Shown: piece by piece, positions 27,606 to 35,258 of the stretch
How positions within the stretch are numbered: the first letter of the stretch is position 1
Layout of the letters: each line of letters opens with the position of its first letter
Origin: Streptomyces glomeratus
Lineage (GTDB): Bacteria; Actinomycetota; Actinomycetes; Streptomycetales; Streptomycetaceae
DNA length: 64,000 nt
Assembly (NCBI RefSeq): GCF_021462825.1
Contig: NZ_JAKEEB010000001.1
Location: 310,001 to 374,000, forward strand
Direction: 5' to 3'
Notes under the pieces: generated by a model
Told to the model about the DNA's origin: nothing
The model's database searches: none
The model's input: only the letters and a program-made list of their open reading frames with translations
Program-made: the position numbers and the translations under genes

Positions 27606-28580
27606 TCACTGCTCGTCGAACAGGCTCGTCACCGAGCCGTCCTCGAACACCTCGCGCACCGCACTCGCGATCGTCGGCGCGATGGACAGCACCGTGATCT
27701 TGTCCAGCTCCAGCTCGCCCGGCGTCGGCAGCGTGTTCGTGAACACGAACTCACTCACCTGCGAGTTCTTCAGACGGTCCGCCGCCGGACCGGACAGCAC
27801 ACCGTGCGTGGCCGTCACGATCACGTCCTCCGCGCCATGGGCGAACAGCGCGTCCGCAGCCGCGCAGATCGTGCCACCCGTGTCGATCATGTCGTCGACC
27901 AGAACACAGATCCGGCCCTTCACATCACCGACGACCTCGTGCACCGTCACCTGGTTCGCCACGTCCTTGTCACGCCGCTTGTGCACGATGGCCAGCGGCG
28001 CACCCAGACGGTCGCACCAACGGTCGGCGACCCGCACCCGGCCCGCGTCCGGCGACACCACGGTCAGCTTCGCGCGGTCCACCTTCTGACCCACGTAGTC
28101 CGCCAGCAGCGGCAGCGCGAACAGGTGATCCACCGGCCCGTCGAAGAAACCCTGGATCTGGTCCGTGTGCAGATCCACCGTGAGGATGCGGTCCGCACCC
28201 GCGGTCTTCATCAGGTCCGCGATCAGACGCGCCGAAATCGGTTCACGTCCCCGGTGCTTCTTGTCCTGCCGCGCGTAACCGTAGAAGGGCACAATCACCG
28301 TGATGGAACGGGCCGACGCGCGCTTCAGCGCGTCGATCATGATCAGCTGCTCCATGATCCACTTGTTGATCGGAGCCGTGTGGCTCTGGATCAGGAAGCA
28401 GTCGGCACCACGCGCCGACTCCTGATAGCGGACGTAGATCTCACCGTTCGCGAAGTCGAAGGCCTTCGTCGGGACGACCCCGACACCCAGCTGGTGGGCG
28501 ACCTCCTCGGCAAGCTCGGGGTGGGCGCGGCCGGAGAAGAACATCAACTTCTTCTGGCCGGTCGTCTTGATCCCGGTCAC
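27606..28580 (-). CDS. prs: Ribose-phosphate pyrophosphokinase
   Basis: 324-residue enzyme that makes PRPP from ribose-5-phosphate and ATP for nucleotide, His and Trp synthesis. It shows FANGEIYVRYQES, the DLHTDQIQGFF divalent-metal motif, VVSPDAGRVRVADRW and the PRPP loop CVLVDDMIDTGGT. Start GTG 28580, preceded by GAGGAG. It lies 145 bases downstream of glmU in the same direction; the glmU-prs pairing is widespread in bacteria. Confidence 0.96.
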   Translation of the reverse strand: MTGIKTTGQKKLMFFSGRAHPELAEEVAHQLGVGVVPTKAFDFANGEIYVRYQESARGADCFLIQSHTAPINKWIMEQLIMIDALKRASARSITVIVPFYGYARQDKKHRGREPISARLIADLMKTAGADRILTVDLHTDQIQGFFDGPVDHLFALPLLADYVGQKVDRAKLTVVSPDAGRVRVADRWCDRLGAPLAIVHKRRDKDVANQVTVHEVVGDVKGRICVLVDDMIDTGGTICAAADALFAHGAEDVIVTATHGVLSGPAADRLKNSQVSEFVFTNTLPTPGELELDKITVLSIAPTIASAVREVFEDGSVTSLFDEQ

Positions 28581-28725
28581 GACACTGTCTCCTCAGAGGT
28601 GTTCTCAGCTCGGCGCCAAGGGGTCTCGCAGCCCGCCTCCGCGGAATGCGAGCGGCCGTCTCGGCTGGTAGGGGTGCGCGTGTGCACTTATCACGGTACG
28701 CCGTGTCAGACGCACCTGTTTCCGC

Positions 28726-30171
28726 TCAGTCTTCGCCATCCGGCTCCCGGGAAGCCGCCTCGGCCGCCTTCGCGGCCGCGCTCCCCGGACGCTTGCGAGC
28801 CACCCAACCCTCGATATTCCGCTGCTGACCACGGGCCACGGCCAGCGAACCGGGCGGCACATCCTTCGTGATCACGGACCCTGCCGCGGTGTACGCACCG
28901 TCCCCGACCGTGACAGGAGCCACAAACATGTTGTCCGAACCGGTACGGCAGTGCGACCCCACCGTGGTGTGGTGTTTGTCCTGTCCGTCATAGTTCACGA
29001 ACACGCTCGCCGCGCCGATGTTCGTGTACTCACCGATCGTCGCGTCGCCCACGTACGACAGATGCGGCACCTTCGTGCCCTCGCCGATGGAGGCGTTCTT
29101 GGTCTCCACATACGTACCGACCTTGGACTTGACCCCCAGACGCGTACCGGGCCGGAGATACGCGTACGGGCCCACCGACGCCTGCGGCCCCACGACCGCA
29201 CCGTCGGAGACGCTGTTGTCCACCCGCGCCCCCGCACCCACCCGGGTGTCCTTCAACCGCGAGTTGGGCCCGACCTCGGCCCCCTCGCCGATGTGCGTGG
29301 CCCCGGTCAGCTGAGTCCCCGGCTGCACCACCGCGTCCTGCTCGAAGGTGACCGTCACGTCGACCCACGTGGTCGCCGGGTCGACGATCGTGACCCCGGC
29401 CAGCATCGCCTCGGTCAGCAGCCGGTCGTTGAGGATGCGGCGGGCCTCGGCCAGCTGCACCCGGTTGTTGATGCCGGCGATCTCCCGGTGGTCGCCCGCC
29501 ACGGACGCGCCGACCCGGTGCCCGGCCGACCGCAGGATGCCCAGCACATCCGTCAGGTACTCCTCACCCTGGCTGTTGTCGGTCCTGACCTTCTTCAGGG
29601 CCTCGGCGAGGAGCTGCCCGTCGAAGGCGAACACCCCGGAGTTGATCTCACGGATCGCGCGCTGGGCGTCGGAGGCGTCCTTGTGCTCGACGATGGCGGT
29701 GACGGCACCGGTGCCGTCCCGGACGATACGGCCGTAGCCGGTGGCGTCGGGGACCTCCGCGGTGAGCACCGTGACGGCGTTGCCGTCCTCGTGGTGCGTG
29801 CCGGCCAGGCGGCGGAGCGTTTCACCGGTGAGCAGCGGGGTGTCTCCGCACACGACGACCACGGTTCCGTCGACGGACCCGCCCAGCTCTTCCAGGGCCA
29901 TCCGGACGGCGTGGCCGGTGCCGTTCTGCTCGGCCTGGACGGCCGTGCGGACACCCGGGTCGATCTCGGCGAGATGGGCGCCGACCTTCTCCCGGGCGTG
30001 GCCCACGACGACGACGAGGTTCTCGGGCTTCAACTCGCGCGCGGCGGCGAGCACATGCCCGACGAGGGAACGGCCGCAGATGTCGTGCAGAACCTTGGGT
30101 GTGGCCGACTTCATACGGGTGCCCTCACCCGCTGCGAGAACGACGACGGCGGCCGGGCGGATGGCGCTCAC
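28726..30171 (-). CDS. glmU: Bifunctional GlcNAc-1-P uridylyltransferase / GlcN-1-P acetyltransferase
   Basis: 481-residue enzyme making UDP-GlcNAc for peptidoglycan. The N-terminal half has the nucleotidyltransferase loop LAAGEGTRMKSATPKVLH, GDTPLL and EINSGVFAFD. The C-terminal half is a left-handed beta helix of hexapeptide repeats with LRPGTRLGVKSKVGTYVETKNA, SYVGDATIGEYTNIGA and NYDGQDKHHTTVG. GTG 30171 is preferred: AAGGG lies 7 bases before it and it gives the family length. ATG 30192, in frame, would add 7 residues. Confidence 0.95.
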   Translation of the reverse strand: MSAIRPAAVVVLAAGEGTRMKSATPKVLHDICGRSLVGHVLAAARELKPENLVVVVGHAREKVGAHLAEIDPGVRTAVQAEQNGTGHAVRMALEELGGSVDGTVVVVCGDTPLLTGETLRRLAGTHHEDGNAVTVLTAEVPDATGYGRIVRDGTGAVTAIVEHKDASDAQRAIREINSGVFAFDGQLLAEALKKVRTDNSQGEEYLTDVLGILRSAGHRVGASVAGDHREIAGINNRVQLAEARRILNDRLLTEAMLAGVTIVDPATTWVDVTVTFEQDAVVQPGTQLTGATHIGEGAEVGPNSRLKDTRVGAGARVDNSVSDGAVVGPQASVGPYAYLRPGTRLGVKSKVGTYVETKNASIGEGTKVPHLSYVGDATIGEYTNIGAASVFVNYDGQDKHHTTVGSHCRTGSDNMFVAPVTVGDGAYTAAGSVITKDVPPGSLAVARGQQRNIEGWVARKRPGSAAAKAAEAASREPDGED

Positions 30172-30247
30172 GGGGATGCCCTTCGGCTTCATGGGGTGGG
30201 GTGGACATCCGCAGGATACCGGGGTGTTCCTGGGCGGACATGAGAGC

Positions 30248-30273
30248 GGGCCCTGACGGTGCTGTCAGGGCCC
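30248..30273. terminator. Hairpin between tRNA-Gln and glmU
   Basis: GGGCCCTGAC (30248-30257) pairs perfectly with GTCAGGGCCC (30264-30273) around a 6-base loop. It lies 24 bases past the tRNA 3' end, read on the minus strand, and probably terminates the tRNA transcript ahead of glmU. Confidence 0.8.
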
Positions 30274-30296
30274 GGAATCGAGGTCTTGCGTACCGG

Positions 30297-30367
30297 CTCC
30301 CGGAGAAGGATTCGAACCCTCATTCAACGGACCAAAACCGTTTGTCCTACCCTTAGACGATCCGGGA
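30297..30367 (-). tRNA. tRNA-Gln (anticodon TTG)
   Basis: The 71-base minus-strand sequence folds as a tRNA. Acceptor arms TCCCGGA and TCCGGGA pair over 7 bp with discriminator G; the D arm contains AAGGGTAGGAC. The anticodon stem AACGG/CCGTT holds loop TTTTGGT, with anticodon TTG for Gln codon CAA. The T arm reads GAGGGTTCGAATCCTTC. The 3' CCA is not encoded. Its 5' end lies 11 bases downstream of the stop of the HTH/LAGLIDADG-like gene. Confidence 0.95.
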
Positions 30368-30378
30368 TAATGTGCGCG

Positions 30379-31257
30379 CTATGCCCGATTTGATTGATCA
30401 GCTTCGCGTGCGGACTCCACTATGCCGTACCAGGCGCCCTCGATGCGACGGTACAAGTCGGCACCCCTGAGGACTTTGATGACGAGACACCCGCGATAGG
30501 AATCGCCCACGTTCTTGCGGACGGTCTTGGGGTTGTGCCGCTTGAGGGTGGTCTTATTGAACGAGGAGCGGGTGGCGCCGACCAGGTCGGCCCAGTACTG
30601 CTCCGCGGCCGTGACGTCGGCCGCCTCGTGGATCATGACCGTGTACCGCAGGCGATCGCGCTCCACGCCCAGCAGGTCGAGCCAAGCGAGGAAGACCTGG
30701 ATCATTCCAGGGTCGCTGTTGACGAAGGTGACGTTCTCTCGGCGGGCGTAGGGCTTGTCCTTGCCGCCCTCGGCCCAGTACAGGCTCACGCCCACCAGAA
30801 ACAGTTCGCGAGGCGAAAGCTCGCCGATCGACTGCTTGGCCGCCTCCTTGGTCCGCTGTCGCTCCTCGTCTCGGATGCGCAGCCTCTCCTCCCAGCCGCG
30901 CCGGGCGATTGCTGCAGCCTCCTGGGGGCTGCGCTTCCGCTCGGGTTTCGGGAGATCCCGTACCCACAACGAGATCGAACTTTTCGAGCACCCCAGCTCC
31001 GCCTCGATCCGGTCGTACGTCCAGCCCTGGAGCCGTAGCTCCCGCGCCCTCGCCCGCAGGTCGTCCTTCGCGTTCGGGCGCTTCGTCCAGGCCGGTGGGG
31101 GCTCGCCTTTCACCAGCTGGTTGAGGATGTCGTTGTTGAAGATCTTCAGCTTGTCGCGGATCTGCCGAAGGCTGTAGCCGGCCCGGCGCAGCGCCACCGC
31201 GCGCTCCTTGAGGCCCTCGAAGTCCGCGTACTTGCCTGCCGCGTGTGCCATAGGCAT
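30379..31257 (-). CDS. HTH protein with LAGLIDADG-like C-terminal domain
   Basis: 292-residue soluble protein, function unknown. The N-terminal half holds two helix-turn-helix-like units: ERAVALRRAGYSLRQIRDKL (about 17-36) and ARELRLQGWTYDRIEAELGCSKSSISLWVRDLP (about 70-102). A charged helical linker follows. The C-terminal half has GVSLYWAEGGK, where the family's LAGLIDADG-type helix is expected, FVNSDPGMIQVFLAWLDLLG, and a basic stretch TLKRHNPKTVRKN. This resembles LAGLIDADG-type nuclease or DNA-binding domains. GGAG precedes ATG 31257; ATG 31251 is also possible. It ends 11 bases before tRNA-Gln. Confidence 0.72.
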   Translation of the reverse strand: MPMAHAAGKYADFEGLKERAVALRRAGYSLRQIRDKLKIFNNDILNQLVKGEPPPAWTKRPNAKDDLRARARELRLQGWTYDRIEAELGCSKSSISLWVRDLPKPERKRSPQEAAAIARRGWEERLRIRDEERQRTKEAAKQSIGELSPRELFLVGVSLYWAEGGKDKPYARRENVTFVNSDPGMIQVFLAWLDLLGVERDRLRYTVMIHEAADVTAAEQYWADLVGATRSSFNKTTLKRHNPKTVRKNVGDSYRGCLVIKVLRGADLYRRIEGAWYGIVESAREADQSNRA

Positions 31258-31417
31258 AAGCTCCGGCGGAATCCGGGCTTCCGGGGTCGAACGGTGTGCG
31301 ATTCAGCAGTTCGAGGGATTCCGGACGGTTTCGCTTCTGTTCGATTACGGAGTGTGGTGTGACGCGGCCGTGGAAACTCCCCGGAAAACCCCCGCCGCGC
31401 GCCCGTAGGCTGGTGCC

Positions 31418-32734
31418 ATGACCAGGACGGGGGAAGTCCGCATGGGGGCCGGGGAAGGCCCCTGGTGGTGGGCGCGGTGGCGCAGTGCCGTGCTCGATAT
31501 CTCGCTCGCCGCGCTGTCCGCCGTGGAGTGTGCGGTCGAGGGGATCCAGTTCTCGCGGGACGCCGGCCTGCCCGTCCCCGTGGGGATGGTGTTCGGGCTG
31601 TTCACCGGTGTGACCCTGCTGCTCAGGCGCCGGTGGCCGATCGCCGTCGTGCTGGTGTCCATCGCGATCACGCCCGCTCAGATGGGGTTCCTGATGGGCG
31701 TGGTGGGGCTGTACACCCTGGCCGCCTCGGAGCTGCCCCGGCGGATCACCGCCGCCCTCGCGGGGATGTCGTTCGCCGGGATGTTCATCGTGACGTATGT
31801 GCGGGCTCATCAGGGGTTGGTCCGGGGGGATCTGTCGATCGCCGGGGGGTTCATCCCCTTCCTGTCCGTCACGACGGCGCTGGGCATGACGGCCCCGCCG
31901 GTTCTGCTGGGGCTCTACATCGGTGCCCGGCGGCGGCTGATGGAGAGCCTGCGGGAGCGGGCCGACTCGCTGGAGCGGGAGCTGATGCTGCTCGCGGAGC
32001 GGGCGGAGGAGCGGGCCGAGTGGGCGCGTAACGAGGAGCGGACCCGGATCGCCCGGGAGATGCACGACGTGGTGGCGCACCGGGTGAGTCTCATGGTCGT
32101 GCACGCCGCCGCGCTGCAGGCGGTGGCGCGGAAGGATCCCGAGAAGGCGGTCAGGAACGCCGCGCTGGTGGGGGACATGGGGCGGCAGGCGCTGACCGAG
32201 TTGCGGGAGATGCTCGGGGTGCTGCGGACGGCGGAGGGGGCCGTGGGACGGCCTGCCCGGTCCGCGGTGCCTTTGGCGGCCGTGGGGGCGGCGGCCGCGG
32301 CGGCGTCGCGGGTCGTCGTGGACTCCTCCGAGGGGCCGTGCCTGGCGGAGCTGGAGGAGCTGATCGGGCAGTCGGCCGCGGCCGGGATGGTCGTGAACCT
32401 GTCGGTCGAGGGCGAGGCGCGGTCGTATGCGCGTGAGGTCGAGCAGACCGCGTACCGGGTGGTGCAGGAGGCGCTGACCAACGTGCACAAGCATGCGGCG
32501 GGCGCGAAGACGCATGTACGGCTCGCGCATCGTGCGGCGGAGATCGCGATGCAGGTGGAGAACGAGCCGCCGCCGGAGCCGGGGTCGGCTCGGGAGGCGC
32601 GGCTGCCCAGTGGGGGCAATGGCCTGGTGGGGATGAAGGAGCGGGTCAGCGCGCTGGGCGGGGTGTTCGTGTCGGGGCCGACGGATGCGGGTGGCTTCCG
32701 GGTGTCGGCGGTGATTCCGGCCCAGGCGGCGTAG
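31418..32734 (+). CDS. Sensor histidine kinase (NarL/HisKA_3 type), orphan
   Basis: 438-residue membrane kinase. The N-terminal 170 residues hold about five hydrophobic helices. A coiled-coil linker leads to the HisKA_3 dimerisation helix RTRIAREMHDVVAHRVSLM with phospho-acceptor H216. A HATPase domain with N-box VVQEALTNVHKHA and G-box GGNGLVGMKERV follows. No response regulator gene adjoins it. Both orphan regulators of this window (10423 and 17305) are over 13 kb away. Stimulus unknown. Confidence 0.9.
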   Translation: MTRTGEVRMGAGEGPWWWARWRSAVLDISLAALSAVECAVEGIQFSRDAGLPVPVGMVFGLFTGVTLLLRRRWPIAVVLVSIAITPAQMGFLMGVVGLYTLAASELPRRITAALAGMSFAGMFIVTYVRAHQGLVRGDLSIAGGFIPFLSVTTALGMTAPPVLLGLYIGARRRLMESLRERADSLERELMLLAERAEERAEWARNEERTRIAREMHDVVAHRVSLMVVHAAALQAVARKDPEKAVRNAALVGDMGRQALTELREMLGVLRTAEGAVGRPARSAVPLAAVGAAAAAASRVVVDSSEGPCLAELEELIGQSAAAGMVVNLSVEGEARSYAREVEQTAYRVVQEALTNVHKHAAGAKTHVRLAHRAAEIAMQVENEPPPEPGSAREARLPSGGNGLVGMKERVSALGGVFVSGPTDAGGFRVSAVIPAQAA

Positions 32735-32811
32735 CGAGGGCGCGGGCTCCTACGGCCGGTCGCGGTGCCGGTCGTGCCGGTCGGCGTGGGCCTTCGGCGT
32801 CACCGTCACCG

Positions 32812-33306
32812 TCACCCGGCGGTGAGCCGGACCGGCTCGATGCCCGTCAGCAGGGTGGTGAGGCCGTGGTCGATGTCGGGGCCCAGGTACCAGTCGCCGG
32901 TGTGGTCGAGGGCGTAGACGCGGCCTTCGGTGTCGATGGCGAGCAGGGTGCGGCTGTCGGATTCCTCACCGAGTGGGCAGACGTCGGTGTCGAGGGCGCG
33001 GCCGAGGTCGCCGAGGGTGCGGGCCATGTGGAGGCCGTGCAGGGGGCTCAGGTGGAGGGTGGCGGGGGAGAGCTGGCGGCCGGGGCCCTGTGCGGTGATG
33101 CGGAGGTCGCCGAATTCCGCCCATGCCTCGACGGCCGCGGGGAACACCGTGTGCCGGTGGCCCGCCGGGGAGGTGTGGTCGCGCAGGGTGTCGGCCCAGA
33201 TTTCCGCCTGTCTTATGTTCCAGCGGCCGGGTTGCCAGCCGGCGGCGCGCAGTGCGGCGTCCACGGGGACGGGGAAGCGTGTGCTTGAGGAGCGGTCGGT
33301 GTGCAT
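32812..33306 (-). CDS. SUKH-3-type immunity domain protein
   Basis: 164-residue single-domain protein resembling the SUKH-3 branch of the SMI1/KNR4 superfamily: VDAALRAAGWQPGRW near the N-terminus, AAVEAWAEFGDLRI, PLHGLHMARTLGDLGRALDTDVCPLGEES, then LLAIDTEGRVYALDHTGDWYLGPDIDHGL. SUKH proteins typically neutralise toxins that act on nucleic acids. It lies downstream of the YwqJ-like deaminase on the same strand, the expected place for a cognate immunity gene. ATG 33306 has GAAGGG upstream. Confidence 0.8.
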   Translation of the reverse strand: MHTDRSSSTRFPVPVDAALRAAGWQPGRWNIRQAEIWADTLRDHTSPAGHRHTVFPAAVEAWAEFGDLRITAQGPGRQLSPATLHLSPLHGLHMARTLGDLGRALDTDVCPLGEESDSRTLLAIDTEGRVYALDHTGDWYLGPDIDHGLTTLLTGIEPVRLTAG

Positions 33307-33454
33307 CTGCCCTTCGTTCGTCAGGTGCCGTGGACCGGCGTGCGTGCGCCGTCGTGCGGTGTGTTGTGTGCGGCGGTGGCGTGTGGCGTGCTGTGTGTGA
33401 CGTGGCCTGTCGTGTGTGACTTGTGGTGTGCGGTGGTTCGGGGTCGGGGGGAGG
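33307..33454 (-). other. GT-rich low-complexity spacer
   Basis: The 148-base gap between the deaminase and SUKH-3 genes is rich in GTG/TGT on the plus strand, with CGTGTGTGAC-like units repeated near 33390-33425. No gene or clear terminator is seen. Confidence 0.4.
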
Positions 33455-33955
33455 TCAGCCCTGCGCCGCGGGGTCGACGATGCGTACGCCGAAGTGGTTG
33501 CTGAGTGCGGTGCAGGCGCGGCAGGGCGCGGCGAAGCTGCCATGCAGGGGGTCGCCGTCCTCGCGGATGCGGCGGGCGGTGAGTTTGGCCTGCTTGAGGG
33601 CCTTGCGTGCCTCGCCGTTCGTCATCGGTTTGCGGGAGGCGCGTTTGCTGCGGGCGGCGTCGGCGGCGGTGATGTGGCGGGAGATGAGGATCGCCTCGGC
33701 GCACCGCCCGGTGAAACGGTCGCGCTGGCCGCTGGTGAGGCTGTCGAGGAAGTCCTGGACGAGCGGGTGCAGGGCGGGTGGCTGGTCGCCGCGTGCGGCG
33801 GTGCCGGTGAGGGTGGCGCCGCGGACGGAGAGGGCGGCGGCGACGGTGGGGAGTATGCCGTCGCGGCGGTGACGGAGGGTGGGGACGGGGGCCGACCCGG
33901 TGGCGCTCCAGCCGATGCGTGGGTCGTCCGACGTGTCTGTTTGTGTGGCGTTCAT
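33455..33955 (-). CDS. YwqJ-like putative deaminase
   Basis: 166-residue protein with the cytidine-deaminase-like zinc site of YwqJ-type toxins: C85-A86-E87 in GRCAEAILISRHI and P144-C145-x-x-C148 in APCRACTALSNHFGV. E87 would be the proton shuttle and C85, C145 and C148 the zinc ligands. Family members are predicted nucleic-acid or nucleotide deaminase toxins, usually at the end of secreted proteins; this one is free-standing with no signal peptide. It precedes the SUKH-3 gene and is divergent from the WHH-SUKH gene. ATG 33955 chosen. Confidence 0.72.
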   Translation of the reverse strand: MNATQTDTSDDPRIGWSATGSAPVPTLRHRRDGILPTVAAALSVRGATLTGTAARGDQPPALHPLVQDFLDSLTSGQRDRFTGRCAEAILISRHITAADAARSKRASRKPMTNGEARKALKQAKLTARRIREDGDPLHGSFAAPCRACTALSNHFGVRIVDPAAQG

Positions 33956-34220
33956 GGGTCGTCTTCCCCTCCCTTGCATCCCCCGGGCGGGACACAGACT
34001 GCCAAATGCCGTGGCCGGTGCGGAAGCTGGGGCGCCGCGACACGCCAGGGCTTCGGCTTACGGTCACGTCCGTGTGACGGCTGGTCACGGTACCGGGCGG
34101 GCGGTCGGCCGGGGTGCCACCGGTGGCCCGGTGACCTGTGTCGTCGTACCGCATAGGCTGTCGACGTCCGCCAACGACACCGCCGTACAGGCCAGACAGA
34201 TCGCCGCAGGGGGAACCGTC
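33956..34220. promoter_or_regulatory. Divergent promoter region of the SUKH/deaminase locus
   Basis: 265 bases between divergent starts. An inverted repeat GTCAC-6-GTGAC (34063-34078) is followed by a third GTCAC at 34084-34088. CAGGGGGAA forms the ribosome site for the plus-strand gene. Promoter elements cannot be named with confidence. Confidence 0.4.
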
Positions 34221-35249
34221 ATGACGACAGGTCGGCTCGGGCTGGGGGTACCTCCCGGCCGCCAGGCCGGAGCACCCGCCGCGCCGCCCAACGCGGCGTA
34301 CGCGGGCCAGCTCGTGCACTTTCCGGACCCGGTCCGGGCCGCTCGTCATCCGGGCGGGGTGCGCGTGGACGAGTACGGCTACCCGGACTTCTCGCCCTAC
34401 GCCCGTGCGGCAGCGGAGATCGCGGAGCCGCCGGAGGGTTTCGGTGTGGACGAGTTGCGGCTGACCGACTACGTGTCGGCGAACGCGGCGCTGGCGGCGT
34501 CGGGGCACGAGTTGTGGGACACGGTTCCGGCGGTGGCGACGCCGCACGGCTGGACGTGGCACCACGTCCGCGGGTCGCGTCGGCTGGAGCTGGTTCCGGT
34601 CGAGGTGAAGGCGTTGCTGCGGCACCACGGCGGGATCGCGACGGCGGGTGTCGACCAGGGCAAGCGGGGGACGCGGCCGTTGCAGGAGACGAGGCCGGCG
34701 CACTTCGGGCTGCCGAAGTCCTCGGTCGCGGTGACGGAGCAGCAGGTTCAGGGCGTCGAGGAGGATCTGGGGTACCGGCTGCCGGGTGCGTACCGGTCGT
34801 TCCTGAAGGCTGCGGGTGGCTGTGCGCCGGTGGGCGTGGCGCTGGACGCGGAGTTGGGGCTGCTGGTCGACCAGCCGTTCTTCACGGTGCGGGACGAGGC
34901 GGCGGTCAACGACCTGGTGTATGTGAACAAATGCCTGCGGGACCATCTGACGAAGGACTATCTGGGCGTCGGTTTTGTGCAGGGCGGTCTGCTGGCCGTG
35001 AAGGTGAAGGGTGACCGGGTCGGCTCGGTCTGGTTCTGTGCGTACGACGACGCGCGTGATGTGGATGCGTCGTGGACGCCGGCCGAGCGGGCGGAGCGGC
35101 TGTTGCTGCCGTGTGGGGACGACTTCGACGCGTTCCTGGCCCGGCTCGCGGGCAGTCCGCCGGAGTTGGGGACCGTGGCGAATCTGATGGTGGACGGCGG
35201 GTTCGCGCGTGTGGTGCCGGTGTCGTCGGCGTCCGGGGCAGGGGAGTGA
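34221..35249 (+). CDS. WHH-type nuclease fused to a SUKH (SMI1/KNR4) domain
   Basis: 342-residue soluble protein with two domains. Residues about 25-165 look like a WHH-type HNH/ENDO VII nuclease: YGYPDFSPYARA, then GWTWHHVRGSRRLELVPVEV with W113-H114-H115, and HHGG further on. Residues about 170-290 are a SUKH domain: EEDLGYRLPGAYRSFLKAAGG, GLLVDQPFFTVRDE, VGFVQGGLLAVKVKGDRVGSVWFCAYDDARD. Normally such a nuclease is a toxin and SUKH its separate immunity protein; here both are one chain. No signal peptide or transmembrane helix. ATG 34221 has CAGGGGGAA upstream. The next gene starts 9 bases after its stop. Confidence 0.75.
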   Translation: MTTGRLGLGVPPGRQAGAPAAPPNAAYAGQLVHFPDPVRAARHPGGVRVDEYGYPDFSPYARAAAEIAEPPEGFGVDELRLTDYVSANAALAASGHELWDTVPAVATPHGWTWHHVRGSRRLELVPVEVKALLRHHGGIATAGVDQGKRGTRPLQETRPAHFGLPKSSVAVTEQQVQGVEEDLGYRLPGAYRSFLKAAGGCAPVGVALDAELGLLVDQPFFTVRDEAAVNDLVYVNKCLRDHLTKDYLGVGFVQGGLLAVKVKGDRVGSVWFCAYDDARDVDASWTPAERAERLLLPCGDDFDAFLARLAGSPPELGTVANLMVDGGFARVVPVSSASGAGE

Positions 35250-35258
35250 GTTCGGGCG

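Noticed and set aside
30297-30378. Integration (att) site at tRNA-Gln
   Set aside because: No integrase gene and no direct repeat of the tRNA 3' end seen nearby.
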